Below, one piece after another: positions 11,820 to 22,007 of a DNA stretch of 64,000 bases (positions are counted from its first letter, which is position 1; every line of letters starts with the position of its first letter). This DNA is from Ilyonectria destructans (Eukaryota > Ascomycota > Sordariomycetes > Hypocreales > Nectriaceae). Under the pieces are notes generated by a model. It had not been told where the DNA came from. It saw only the letters and a program-made list of their open reading frames with translations, and made no database searches. The position numbers and the translations under genes are program-made. The DNA lies in NCBI GenBank assembly GCA_020740775.1, contig JAHEWK010000010.1:1364001-1428000 (forward strand), read 5' to 3'.

Positions 11820-12362
11820 ATAGAGGCCTTCAAGGCCAAGTACGAGCCTCAGCCCGGTCAACAGCCCTTCGGTCGCGAGCAGTTCGATCACCTCCTCGGT
11901 CACTGCGGGGCCATATGCGATTATCCAGCCAACGTATTCAGCCCGTAGCTCGTCGAAGCGTACCCGGACTCCAAGGTCGTTCTCGCAGAGCGCGACGTGG
12001 ATGCCTGGTACAAGAGCTTCAACGAGAGCGTCATCGACGTGCTGCACAACCCCGACTGGTGCTTCCTTGCCACCATTGGTGCCCGGTACGTCACTGAGGT
12101 GAATGCCCTGGCCACAATGTGGGTGAAGCACGTCTTCCGCACGAAAAGCAAAGAGGGGCTGCAGGCGAATGCGCGGGACGGCTATCGCAGACATTACCAG
12201 ACGATTCGGGATACCACGCCGTCAGATGGGTTGCTCGAGCACAATTTGAAGGATGGGTGGGAGCCGCTGTGCAAGTTCCTGGACAAGCCGGTTCCCAACA
12301 TGCCATTTTCTCATATCAATGACAAGGATTCGTTCCATGAGACGTTAACGATCATCATGTAG
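11820..12362 (+). pseudogene. 5'-truncated sulfotransferase-like (P-loop) gene with internal stop
   Basis: One frame (codons at positions divisible by 3) reads IEAFKAKYEPQPGQQPFGRE, then FDHLLGHCGAICDYPANVFSP and a TAG at 11946-11948. It continues in the same frame as LVEAYPDSKVVLAERDVDAW and on to the stop at 12360. This order (FGREqFDxLLG, CDYPA, ELxxAYPDxKVvLxeRdxdaW) is what I know from a fungal P-loop sulfotransferase-like family. The N-terminal third with the nucleotide-binding loop is missing and the TAG interrupts the core, so the gene is judged dead. The open piece from 11997 (about 121 aa) could still be translated. The family name is from memory of its motifs and is moderately sure. 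Confidence 0.7.
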
Positions 12363-12623
12363 AGAGGTGCAAAGGTGCTTGCGAAGAGGTTATCGTATGT
12401 CGCTATTCCCGGGGTCGTTACAACGACTGCGTATTTCTTGATGAGAGACGGTTCGGCAATGGGGTTGTTTTCTCCATCAGGCATGTCTAGGCTGTGAATG
12501 TTGAGTCGCAGTAACTGAACGTGTTAGATCAAGGACTATTGGGATTGGTCGAGGCATTAAATGGGTATCAGGATAGAATAAATAGATAGTTTGGCAGACA
12601 GATGGCCAGGACGTATGTGTGCA

Positions 12624-14041
12624 TCAATAATGTCTCCCTCTTCCTCTGTAGTGGCGTTCTCCTCGATACCCTCCATATGGGGCGCCACGCCGGTGATCTC
12701 CTCGGTCCCTGTGGTTGTGGCCGTGATATCCACCTCCCCTGTGGCCGCCTTCACGCTGAGGAGCCGGAGGAATCGGCTCCTCAACCTCGATCTCGTACTC
12801 CTCAAACTCTTCGTGGAAATGCTCCCGAACAGTTTCTTGCTCCCTTCGTGCGCTCTCGGGATCAAACACAAACCGCATGGTCCCGTCCTGCCCACGCGCC
12901 GTCCGCCTTCCTGATGCGTCTCCAATCATATTTGATGTCGTGACAGGTGAGGTTGCCGAGGCGGGGGTGGAAGGCTGTGGATCTTCTGCTTCGCATCGGG
13001 AACAGTGGAACAAGTATCGTGGCTCAAAGGCCTTCTCAAGATCGTTGTTAAGTCGGATCTTGATGTCGATAATCTTGTTGAGGTCGAACTGTGCCCCTAG
13101 CTTCGTTGACTTGTAATGCTGAGCGTATAGGTCCAGGATGTCAAGCATCGTTTCCATGACGGCGCCGCGGTGGTATTGGGGCTGTTTAGCTGCGAATTCG
13201 TGGACCTTTTCTACAGGCTCCTCTCGCATCAAGGCTGTGAGCTCCACAATGGCCATGACCATGGAGAAAGTCGTTCGCTTTATGGGCACAAAGGTCTTAT
13301 ACATGTCGATGCACATATCGTAGGCGGTCGCGAAGAACTCTTTGCCATCTTCCTTGCCCAGGATATTCCGGACAACTTTGACGAGCAACTTCTGAGGGTA
13401 CCGCGTTCGGAAATCAAACCCGATTGTTTCGAGAATGAGGCGTTCGAGACAGATGATGATTTTGCCCGGCGAGTCGAAGATCTATGCTGGTCAGCGGCTA
13501 GTAACAGCAGGCCGTTCCGGAATGCGTACCTTATCATCGGGTGTCGTCGCCTTCTCTGGGTTTTTGACATTGTATGCAGCCGCAAGAATCTCCTTAGATT
13601 TCTTGATGGTATCTTCCACCTTGCATGCCACAAAAAGAGAAGCCAGAGCGGCATCCTGGTAGTTGTACTCGGCGTCGCGGAAGTTGAGTCGAAACTTGTG
13701 GAAGTACGTGCACGCTGTATCGAAGGACCGGACAGGCCTGGCTTTCGTCAGTACTGGTCGCCAAAGGGCTTTGGGAACGTCTTGTCCGAGAAAAGTCCTC
13801 TCCGACAGCTGGGAACTCACAGTTGTAGGTACTCCCTCACATTCTCAATCAGCTGCACACCCTGAAGACGGTAGCTATCCTGTCGCGCCGGGTCGCAGCC
13901 GTTGTCCTTGAGCATGCGCCGGAGCTTTAGCTCAGTGGTGTATTGGTTGGAGCTGGAGATGAAGCCCGGATGAGGCCCGACCTTGGGGACGCTGTCGCCA
14001 TTGGTCGCGCTTGGAGGTTGATCTGGGTTTGAAGGCGCCAT
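12624..14041 (-). CDS. ctk2: CTD kinase subunit beta (cyclin Ctk2)
   Basis: A cyclin of the CTDK-I complex, which phosphorylates the RNA polymerase II C-terminal repeat in the nucleus, about 428 aa. Read on the minus strand, exon 1 is 14041-13821, exon 2 is 13737-13530 and exon 3 is 13481-12624. The introns (13738-13820 and 13482-13529) are GT-AG with a TACTGAC branch in the first, and phases close. The cyclin box includes ENVREYLQLPVRSFDTACTY, NYQDAALASLFVACKVEDT, IFDSPGKIIICLERLILETI and FDFRTRYPQKLLVKVVRNI. A long C-terminal tail ends in a Gly/Arg/His-rich stretch (HRGGGYHGHNHRDRGDHRRG), typical of an RNA- or CTD-associated factor. The start MAPSNPDQPP is the first ATG in frame after the CT-rich leader. 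Confidence 0.85.
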
Positions 14042-15076
14042 GATCGTTTTTTTGCTGACGAAGTTTTGGACGTTCGGGCGGCCGAGAGTTGCCCGACTCG
14101 GTCTGTCGGCTGCCTTTCTGATGGCTGTCAATTTCCCAAACTGATCTTCTCGAGTGTATTGGCAATCGGATCTGGTTTTCTGGGCGTGCCAGCGCAGTGC
14201 GGTCGAGATCGATCGTGATCGTGAGGGCGCTAGAGAGGCGCGGGAAGGCTGCGGCGGTCGGAGCTCGGGGAGTCGTTCGTTCGGGGTATTTGTTGCGCTG
14301 CAAGCACTCCGGACAATTGAGGCAGCTGGTTTTCAGCGCTGAGCAAGCTCTCGTCGTCGTACAGGTTTCGTGGCGGGTTGTGTGTCTGGGTTCAAAGCTG
14401 GTTGAGGTTTGGAGAAGCTCACGTTGCGACAAGGCTGAGGCGCTAGCTGTGGCGTTCTTTCACCAGCCACACTTTGCGGAACCAATCCCTTGACCAATGC
14501 GAACCATGCTGGTCAGATATTAGAACCTATTAAACATGGCCAGTTTCGTCGAAGAAGGAAAAAAGTACATCTTCTGAACAGCCTGAAAAATGGCAAACTC
14601 ATTTTACATTAAACAAACATCGCAGCTGCAATGGTTTTTGTGGCGAAGGATATAGGGTAGGCTTGGACCAACTGACGGACGTTCTTAGAGAGGATGGACA
14701 CCTGATACAGAACATTCGGCGTCCTTAAGGATGATGCCCACATTAATTATGAAAATATATTATTCAAACTATAATGTTTTCTGTTTCCAACTCGATTCAG
14801 ATGGTCCAAAACAGCCCCTAACCAAAGGCTTTTTATGCTCCTCGACTGAAACGAGCCCATCTGAAATCGTTCTTGCCGCCATTATAAACCGGACGCGACT
14901 TGGCCTATATAGCGAGGAGACTCACTCATAATGCTGTAAATATTTTTAACTAACCCATTCGAAATTGCGGTAGAGATACAAGTCTAAAGCAAATCCTATT
15001 CCAGCTTAACCCACTGGGAGCCCGGCTTGAGATCCAGTCACTCCAAATGAGGAGGATAGGTACGGACAGCCAAGAT
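14042..15076. other. intergenic
   Basis: This is the upstream region of ctk2 followed by the 3' flank of the glycosyltransferase gene. The right half is visibly A+T-rich. No gene is supported. Confidence 0.5.
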
Positions 15077-16801
15077 TTAGTGGAAGCGATTATTTAAAGC
15101 CTGTCCGAGAAAGCCAGCGGTGGAGCGGAAGAGCTGAGGAAGAGTTTCCCTGAGCGATGTGAACTGCTGGCCGTGCATCAACATTCGGATACTAAACACA
15201 GCGGCCGCTGGCAGCCCCACGAAATTCACAAGGGAGAACAACAACAGATCCAAGTTCTGAGCCTTCCACCATGGCATGCGCATATCAGCTGTTTGCAGGT
15301 GCATTGGTCGGGCGACTCGTAGCTCCGAGTCATACATGACCTCCTCGATCAGACCGGCGGCGAGGTGCTTCCTTCGAGATGCGGTACGGGCGATATTCTT
15401 CATACGTTCGACATTGCGCATGAAGGATTCGTTCGTTTCTTCGTTCAACAAAGTAGATATGTGAGCGGCAACCTCTTCAGCCGTAAATGTGTTCTTCTCA
15501 AGCTGCAAGCCCACACCTGCTTGCTCCATTCGTACACCGTTAGCAAGCTGGTCGAAAACAAAGCCTAGTACTATCACGGGTATGCCGTGGTACACCGCTT
15601 CGTTTGCTGAGGAGCCGCCAGCGTGAGTGATGAAGACCCTAGTGTGAGGGTGGTCTAGTATGGCGCGCTGCGGTGCGAATCTGGGGACCAGGAACTCTGG
15701 TACAGCCCCGTCAACCAATTCGCCCAAGGTGAAAGACTTTCCTTTGGCTCTGGAAACGGTTTGCCCGCGATCCAATCTATCAACATTGGCCTTGTTCAAA
15801 GCCCACACTACGCCGTTTACAGAACCAACATTAAGTGCCCGGACCAACCCAGCGAGTAACTTTTTAAAAGCTGGCTTCGGCAGCACAATGTTGGTGCCGA
15901 GGGCGACGTAAACAGTCCGGTTGTGAGTCTCAAGAAAACTGGCATGTCGCTCATCAAGGCCTGGATACTCATCTGCCAAGATAGGTCCCACGGCGGCCAC
16001 GAGCGGTGGCAGGTCCTTGGGAGTCTCGAGGCCAAAGAATGAGTTGACGAGCACAAGATGGTGTGGCCTAGGACCGCCAGGTAACATGGGGTACTTGGCA
16101 CCATTCTTCCAGCGGAGATTGGTAAACCAGCCAATCCAGGTAACAAAGTGAGGCACCGCCCAAACCACAGCCAGTTCGTTGCGCAGTCGTGACCACAGCG
16201 AAGCATGCTCTGAGGTCAGAGTCACATCAACCTGGAAGCCAGGTTGGCCGGGAATGTATGGTGCCGGCGCAAGCAGGTATGGCATCTGTGGCCAGACGAG
16301 TGCGATGGGGATATCGAGCTCGAGCATCATATCTTTGGTAAGGGCCTCGGCGAAGAAGTCGGCGAGGATAAAGTCGGGCCGTGTCTTAGGGTCGATGCAG
16401 AGTTCCTTCATACGCTTGTACGTCGCAGGCCAGAAAGAGTCCCAGAGGTACTTGGACTTCCACATACGGAAACTTCCAAGCGCGTCCTCTACTTTCAGAT
16501 CAACCATGCGCTCCCAATGCTCACGGAACTGCTCTTCCGTTGGACCGGGCCCGAGGTTGTAGACGGTCTTGATGAAGCCATAATTCTTGGTCCAGACCTC
16601 CTGTCCGTCGTGGGTAGCAAACTGGATTGTATGTCCCCGATCGGCGAGGACTCGACAGATGTCCAAGACAGGTGCTATGAGCAACTCAAGTCAGTGGTCT
16701 ATTTGGGGTTGCACTCGATGATGGTCCATACCCGCGTGCGTAAAACCGCCCGATGTCACTAGGGCCAAAATTGTCCTTTTGGGGGTATCTGGACTCATCA
16801 T
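15077..16801 (-). CDS. UDP-glycosyltransferase (GT1 family)
   Basis: A fungal GT1 glycosyltransferase of about 555 aa that should move a sugar from a UDP-sugar to a small lipophilic acceptor. Exon 1 (16801-16732) gives MMSPDTPKRTILALVTSGGF then THA. The 57-bp intron (16675-16731, GTATGG to CATAG) is followed by exon 2 (16674-15077), which continues APVLDICRVLADRGHTIQFA. The THA of exon 1 holds the likely catalytic His. The donor-binding signature is FITHAGGSSANEAVYHGIPV, followed by VIVLGFVFDQLANGVRMEQ. A C-terminal hydrophobic segment (NLDLLLFSLVNFVGLPAAAV) suggests membrane anchoring. It lies beside the relics of an acyltransferase and a reducing PKS, so it may once have glycosylated their product; that is inference from position. 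A second ATG at 16798 is an equally good start. Confidence 0.88.
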
Positions 16802-17589
16802 GCGTCTGGGGTAAGAGATATGTTCAAGCTTGGGAAATTAATTGTTTGCATTGCGAGGGTTATGTGGTATAATGTAAGACTACGCTTCGGGCTTTACCGG
16901 CTGCGACACTTTGGTCGTACGAGACCTCGCAGTCTCATGATCGAGGACGCAGGGGGGATTACCGCGCCGCAAACGAATAATTACGTATCATGTAGGCTGT
17001 ATCCACCTCGAAGGATTCTTGTTGGGATTTAAAAGCCCATAGATGGTGCGAGGCGGGTTCCGCAAAGCCCGCGCAGCCGAAGCAGCAAATCGGAACTATT
17101 TTGGATCAACCAGGTTTTAAGTTAGAGAGTGGCTACACCACAAATTGGGCTGACATGGCAGATAGCTGAGTCTGTCTCTAGATATATCTTGAAAGTGTAA
17201 GGGATTGCTCGCTAGGGATTCAGTCAACTCTCGGATGATTTCCCAGTCAAATGGATTACCCTGGACAATTCCCCCAGGTAGCAAGTTTAGTCTATAAATG
17301 CTACGGCGCGGAGAACTCCCAGGCTGTTCCGTTCTAATAAGATCGTCTTTCAAGAATTTACCAACAAGCATAAGCTCCAGGGTGATATACATGCAATGGC
17401 TTCGAGAGCATCGAAATTTGGCCATGCTAGTGTCAACTACGGCTATAATTGGCTACATAACTAATTTGAATGTTTGATTGCGTCTATAGCTGGTCACTGC
17501 TCTGGTATTTTGAATGATTTACTGATTCCCGGAGGAGATCACGAAAGAATCATGGCATACCTTCCAAACTATTCGTCTTCCAACAGCTG
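16802..17589. other. intergenic
   Basis: This is upstream of the glycosyltransferase gene. A minus-strand open stretch at 17117-17425 was seen, but it has no family resemblance and its start is arbitrary. Confidence 0.5.
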
Positions 17590-18055
17590 CTTGAGCTTTC
17601 ATCAGGCCCCGCCAGAGAAAGCCGCATATTATGTCATTTCCCAATACTCGGTCAGTTCCCGGCTGGTACACGTACTCCTTCTTGAGATCCGTGAAGCGTG
17701 AGGACAGGATATAGAAGATGCTAGTTTCATCACGCTCTTTCCATTCTCGACGCTATTTGGTTGGGAACCGTGTTCTTGGGGGGACCTCACACCAGTTCCT
17801 GGGGGTGGCAAGCTAAGTAATTGCCAAGTCGCGGGGTCTACTTCAGATGGTGACTTGTGAAGTGCCTCTTTGGCCCAGATTCGATCAAGAATCTCTCGAT
17901 CAGAGCTTTCCGATGGCAGAGTCAGACTATCTGAAGCGGCAATGTTGCGGCAGTTGTTGGCCCACAAGTTAAAGATGGTAAGAACTGCCACACCGTCACA
18001 GGTTGAATGCAATGTGGCACAAGCCAGAAGACAGGCACCTGGGATGAAAATTGCA
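17590..18055 (-). pseudogene. remnant of HXXXD acyltransferase (PF02458-type transferase)
   Basis: Read on the minus strand from about 18055, the translation gives IFIPGACLLACATLHSTCDG, then VAVLTIFNLWANNCRN. This carries the HxxxD motif (HSTCD) in the setting expected for BAHD/trichothecene acetyltransferase-like proteins. The frame then degenerates, and a different frame near 17740-17600 gives TSIFYILSSRFTDLKKEYVY, then GNDIICGFLWRGLMKAQ, the matching later part of the same family. A frameshift around 17750 therefore separates two parts of one gene. The N-terminal third is missing because the PKS remnant begins within tens of bases of the break. The fragment is non-functional as it stands. 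Confidence 0.75.
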
Positions 18056-18064
18056 GCTCAACAG

Positions 18065-19497
18065 ATACGAGGGCAACGTCGTGCATCGGGCGCTCACTGC
18101 CTCGGTGAAACTGTGCGCCGAGAAAGTCACACATCCTATCTATCCTCGGATCGTCTACCCGATGTCAGATATGGAGGCTGCATTGCGACAGATGCAGGCC
18201 GGAACCCATATTGGACGACTCATCCTCGTCCCACAACCCGGAGATCAGGTCAAAGTCATTTCTCGCCTCCAGGTTGTGAACTTGGCGAGCAATTCCAGCA
18301 CGTACCTAATCACTGGTGGTCTCGGTGGTCTTGGTCGCGCCATCGCACCCTGGATGGTCCAGAAGGGAGCCAAGAATATTGTCCTCGTTTCTCGAAACGC
18401 CCAGTCGCATCCTGGTGCTGCTTCTCTCATGCAGCAGGCCAAGGCCAATGGCTGTAATCTGCAAGTTCAAAATTGCGACGTGTCGGAGGAAAATAGTCTG
18501 CTGGAGCTTTTAGGGGACTGCGCTCACACAATGCCGCCGATTCGAGGAGTCGTCGCCGGAGCCATAGTCTTAAACGCAAGTTTCCACCCTTGTCTCTCAC
18601 ATCTCATCCCATGGTGTCACTATCTATACCCAATGTTGCTAACTTCCTGTTGTAGGACGCCATCCTGGAGCGAATGACATACGCCCAGTGGCGCCAGACC
18701 ACCCTTCCCAAGGTCGCGGGCACGATGAATCTACATAAACACCTCCCCAACCAGTCTTTATTATGCTCTCGTACTTTGCTGGCGCCTTCGGTCATTTATC
18801 TCAGGCCAACTACAATGCTGGAAACACATTACAGGATGCCCTTGCTCGACACCGGACCTCACTCGGCATGCCCGCCGTATCGATCGACCTAGCTGCAGTT
18901 AAGTCAGCTGGGTTTGTAGCTGAGGCAGATGACGCAGAGTGCGAGCGCATTCTGAAGAGCCTAGGCGAGGACGTCCTCGAAATTGACCACGTCCTGCGGA
19001 TCATCGAGACTGCCATCCGAGAGCCGTCGCGGGCCTCCCCTGATGATTGTCAGATCATCACCTGCCTAGCTCGTTACGGATCCATCATTGAAGGTTCAGC
19101 AAGTAAGCGATATCGCCGGTTTGCAACGGTGAGGATGGCGGACCGGACTGCCGTCTCCGATGGGCTGGCTGCAGGAAACACGGCGGATGCCACCACTGTG
19201 CTGATCCACACGTTTTCAAGTAGTGGTATTTCGCTGGTGGATGCGGCGAAGGCAATCGCTCAGGCGATCATTAGCAAGCTAGCAGACATCTTCAATATTG
19301 CGATGGCCGAGGTCGACGCCAGCTTGCCAATGTCGCACTACGGCGTAGACTCGTTGGTCGCGGTAGAGTTGAGAAACTGGCTGGGAAGTGCCGCAAAGGC
19401 CAAAGTATCCATCTTCACCATTCTCCAAACCCCCTCACTCACCGAATTTACCCCATTGGTAGCCTCAAGCAGTGAGTTTTTGAAGACAGAGGTATAA
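18065..19497 (+). pseudogene. 3' remnant of a highly reducing polyketide synthase (KR-ACP)
   Basis: The plus strand encodes the tail of an enoylreductase-type segment (PRIVYPMSDMEAALRQMQAG), then a ketoreductase Rossmann motif (TYLITGGLGGLGRAIAPWM). This is followed by DAILERMTYAQWRQTTLPKV, FAGAFGHLSQANYNAGNTLQ and an acyl carrier domain with the phosphopantetheine serine in HYGVDSLVAVELRNW. KS, AT, DH and most of the ER are absent. An apparent intron at 18576-18655 has a GC donor (GCAAGT) and a TGTAG acceptor with a GCTAAC branch, and joins phase 0. Near 18755-18770 the frame shifts (NQSL versus FIMLSYFAG), consistent with loss of a few bases. The stop is at 19495. It is a dead fragment of a metabolite gene. 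Confidence 0.85.
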
Positions 19498-20360
19498 GGA
19501 GCCCATGGAGTCAATTTGTATATTTAGCTAGGAAAATATCTCAGCGGAATAGCACAGTACGCAATCCCGCTTTGATGCACGGCAAAGTGACTGTGGTCAC
19601 TGGACTAATGCAAACCAGTATAATGACCATACTGGGGAGGTTCGGGATAGCAGCTTGCCAAATTGCGAGGGTGTATGGCTAGACACGCAATAGAAAAAGC
19701 AACAGGGCTGGAGGGTTTTGTAGTGGTTTGTATTGCTATTGCTCGAAAGACTTCTGGAGAGACTTCTCTGTATACGTTGGATGTTCCTTATCCCCTTCTC
19801 TCAGGTGGAGCTGTCTCAATTCGGGCCTTTGGCGTGCCTCTAGTGGTGGATCCTGCCCCTTGCAAAAACAAGCATCCCCAGGGAAGATCCAAACAACGGT
19901 CATTTGCCACCAACGCGACCGGGCTGACGAAGAAACAGGAGATCGGACAAGGAATGGTTTCATTTTTGTTATTGATTTCTATCTAATTTAACACCTTCTA
20001 ACGCCTGTTCTAATGTGATCCGTTCACAATGAAACATCGAGGCCAAGCTTTTTGTTCACGGGGCTTGACCCACGGGTTTCATCGCTGTTCGAATGAAACG
20101 ACGCCATGCAAAGACTAATCGAGATGTTAGCTAGTGATCGCATTTGATTGGAAATCTCAAGCTCGAGATGGCAGTGGAGGGAGTCAAGAGCGTACCTGAA
20201 TGAATCATGTTGTCGTCCGAGGCCGTTGCCACCAATTTCGATTCCAGTTCTTCGACGCTGACGCTTGAGCTTTGGGTATATGAAAATGATTGTTCGAGTC
20301 GTCTATGAATCGTGGTCGAAGGACTTGGTATTGGTTTGGCCGGCCCGGTTCCGAGTTTCT
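19498..20360. other. intergenic
   Basis: No supported gene. Short open frames on both strands show no family resemblance. Confidence 0.5.
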
Positions 20361-20486
20361 TTATTCCAGGTCGATTCCGGAGACGGTGGGGACGTGAGAG
20401 TCACCGGCGCGAGGCTGGAAAGAAGGGAAAGGATGAGCGGCAGCCAGAGTGGCGCAAGCGATGGCGATGATGGCGGAGGCGTTCAT
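20361..20486 (-). CDS. small secreted peptide, 41 aa, unknown
   Basis: On the minus strand an ATG at 20486 in good context (CATCAAAATG) follows a long C/T-rich leader with no large competing start. It encodes a signal-peptide-like N-terminus MNASAIIAIACATLAAAHPF and then 21 polar residues ending VSGIDLE and TAA. The predicted cleavage would be near AAAH. The mature part has no cysteines and a single Arg, so it is not a typical disulphide-rich effector. It could be the first exon of a longer gene, but no good donor-acceptor pair was found that extends it. Function is unknown. Confidence 0.45.
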   Translation of the reverse strand: MNASAIIAIACATLAAAHPFPSFQPRAGDSHVPTVSGIDLE

Positions 20487-22007
20487 TTTGATGTTGTTGC
20501 GAGGAAACGTCGGTAATGGATTGAGTTGTGGGTGTGAGAAAGACTGGGTTTTCGTGTCTGAAATGGTAGAGTATCGAAGAGATGAAATGAAAGATGGAAA
20601 GACTGTTTGACCTTGCTCGCGGAGCTTGGGAAGGAATGTTATTTGAGTGATTGTGTGTGAAAGTGAGTGGGTTGGATTGGAATGTTTTCGAGTTCGATAG
20701 GTGGCCGGAACCTCGCTTTTGACCGCAACGGGCCATCGGATGAAAGCCACTGTCTCGAACCACTCGTCGTCACCGAAAGGGGCGTCGTCACCAGCTTCGT
20801 GTCGTGGGGTAGAAACAGGGGGGATCAGCCATACGTCTCCATCCCCACTTGGGCCGAACGCCTCTAACAGGCCCACAACCCCCTACGCATGCGGGTTTAT
20901 TGAGGGTCACAGCTGGTGATGTTTGACAGAGACTGAAAGATGTGGGCACCCGTGGGCCGTCGATTACACGCCAATGGGATCAATTGGGACCTGGCCAGCC
21001 CGACGAATGGAAGTGCCGTCTCACCCGCTCGTGGAAGACTTTGCATTGTTTGTGGTTTGGTCGATCTCGCTGCGTTCGCAAATTCTGAAACGCCTCCCCG
21101 GACCAGATGATATGCGGCAGCGGCTACGGCTCTGTGGGCGGGTCGACCCCGGGAGTCGTCCGTCCTAGGAGCAGTCCGTTCTGGCTGTGCTACGCGTACC
21201 GACCAGCTTGCCATGCAATCGTAGTGATCATCGCGGCGGGAATTAACCCAACAGTAGGCCTCCCGAAGACGCAGGGACCCGCCTCGACGGCCCTGCGCTA
21301 GATTGCCGGGTCGTCGCCGGGGCCAGAGACGTAGGTACCACGCGGCAGAGCGGCGCGGTCGAAGATGATGCAGTGGCGTAGACAGAGGGATGCGTAAGAG
21401 GTGAAAGAAGAGAGCTCATGGCAGGAATTGGATGAGGCGTCTGGCTGACGATGGTTGTTAGAGTCTGTCCAAGTCGAATGGCATCCTGGGAATGGGGAAG
21501 CTTACACGGAAACTCTCGCGTACAGAAGAGCACGGTTCCACAGAATGAAGCGCAGTCGCCCATATCCCTGCCCAGTCGCTCGTTCTTCGTATTTTCCGTA
21601 TCCACATTGCCATCCGTTCATCGTCTCGCTTATCGTTATCGTATTCAGTCACGAAGTAAGAAGGCTTTACGCGGATGTGATCCAGCCCTGCACCATCGAG
21701 TTGTGGAGTTGGCTCGCAGACGTCTATCGTGATTTAATACTATATAACTTTCGACTATACACCTGGAAATAAATACAACAGTAGTAAAATTGATGCGCAA
21801 CGATCGTTTAAGATCAGATGACCTTTCTAAGGATGACTCTTGCAGGAAAACCCCCTGTTGGTTGGGTGATTCGGGATGACTCAAAGGCTCAGACGGCAGG
21901 AGGCCGCAGTATAATACCCTACAACCGAGTGTTGAGAACTGCCCAAATTCACAACCACGGACCTCAGGGCTAAGCAGTGTTCTTGGTTCCATCGCCATTG
22001 CTATACG
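20487..22007. other. intergenic
   Basis: This 1.5-kb region holds the leader of the small peptide gene, unassigned sequence, and the promoter of the arginyl-tRNA synthetase gene. Confidence 0.5.

Noticed and set aside
13920..13955. TAGCTCAGTGGTGTATTGGTTGGAG-like tRNA D-arm
   Set aside because: Lies inside exon 1 of ctk2 and lacks the other arms.
17117..17425. Minus-strand open stretch of about 100 codons
   Set aside because: No family resemblance and no clear link to the acyltransferase remnant next to it.
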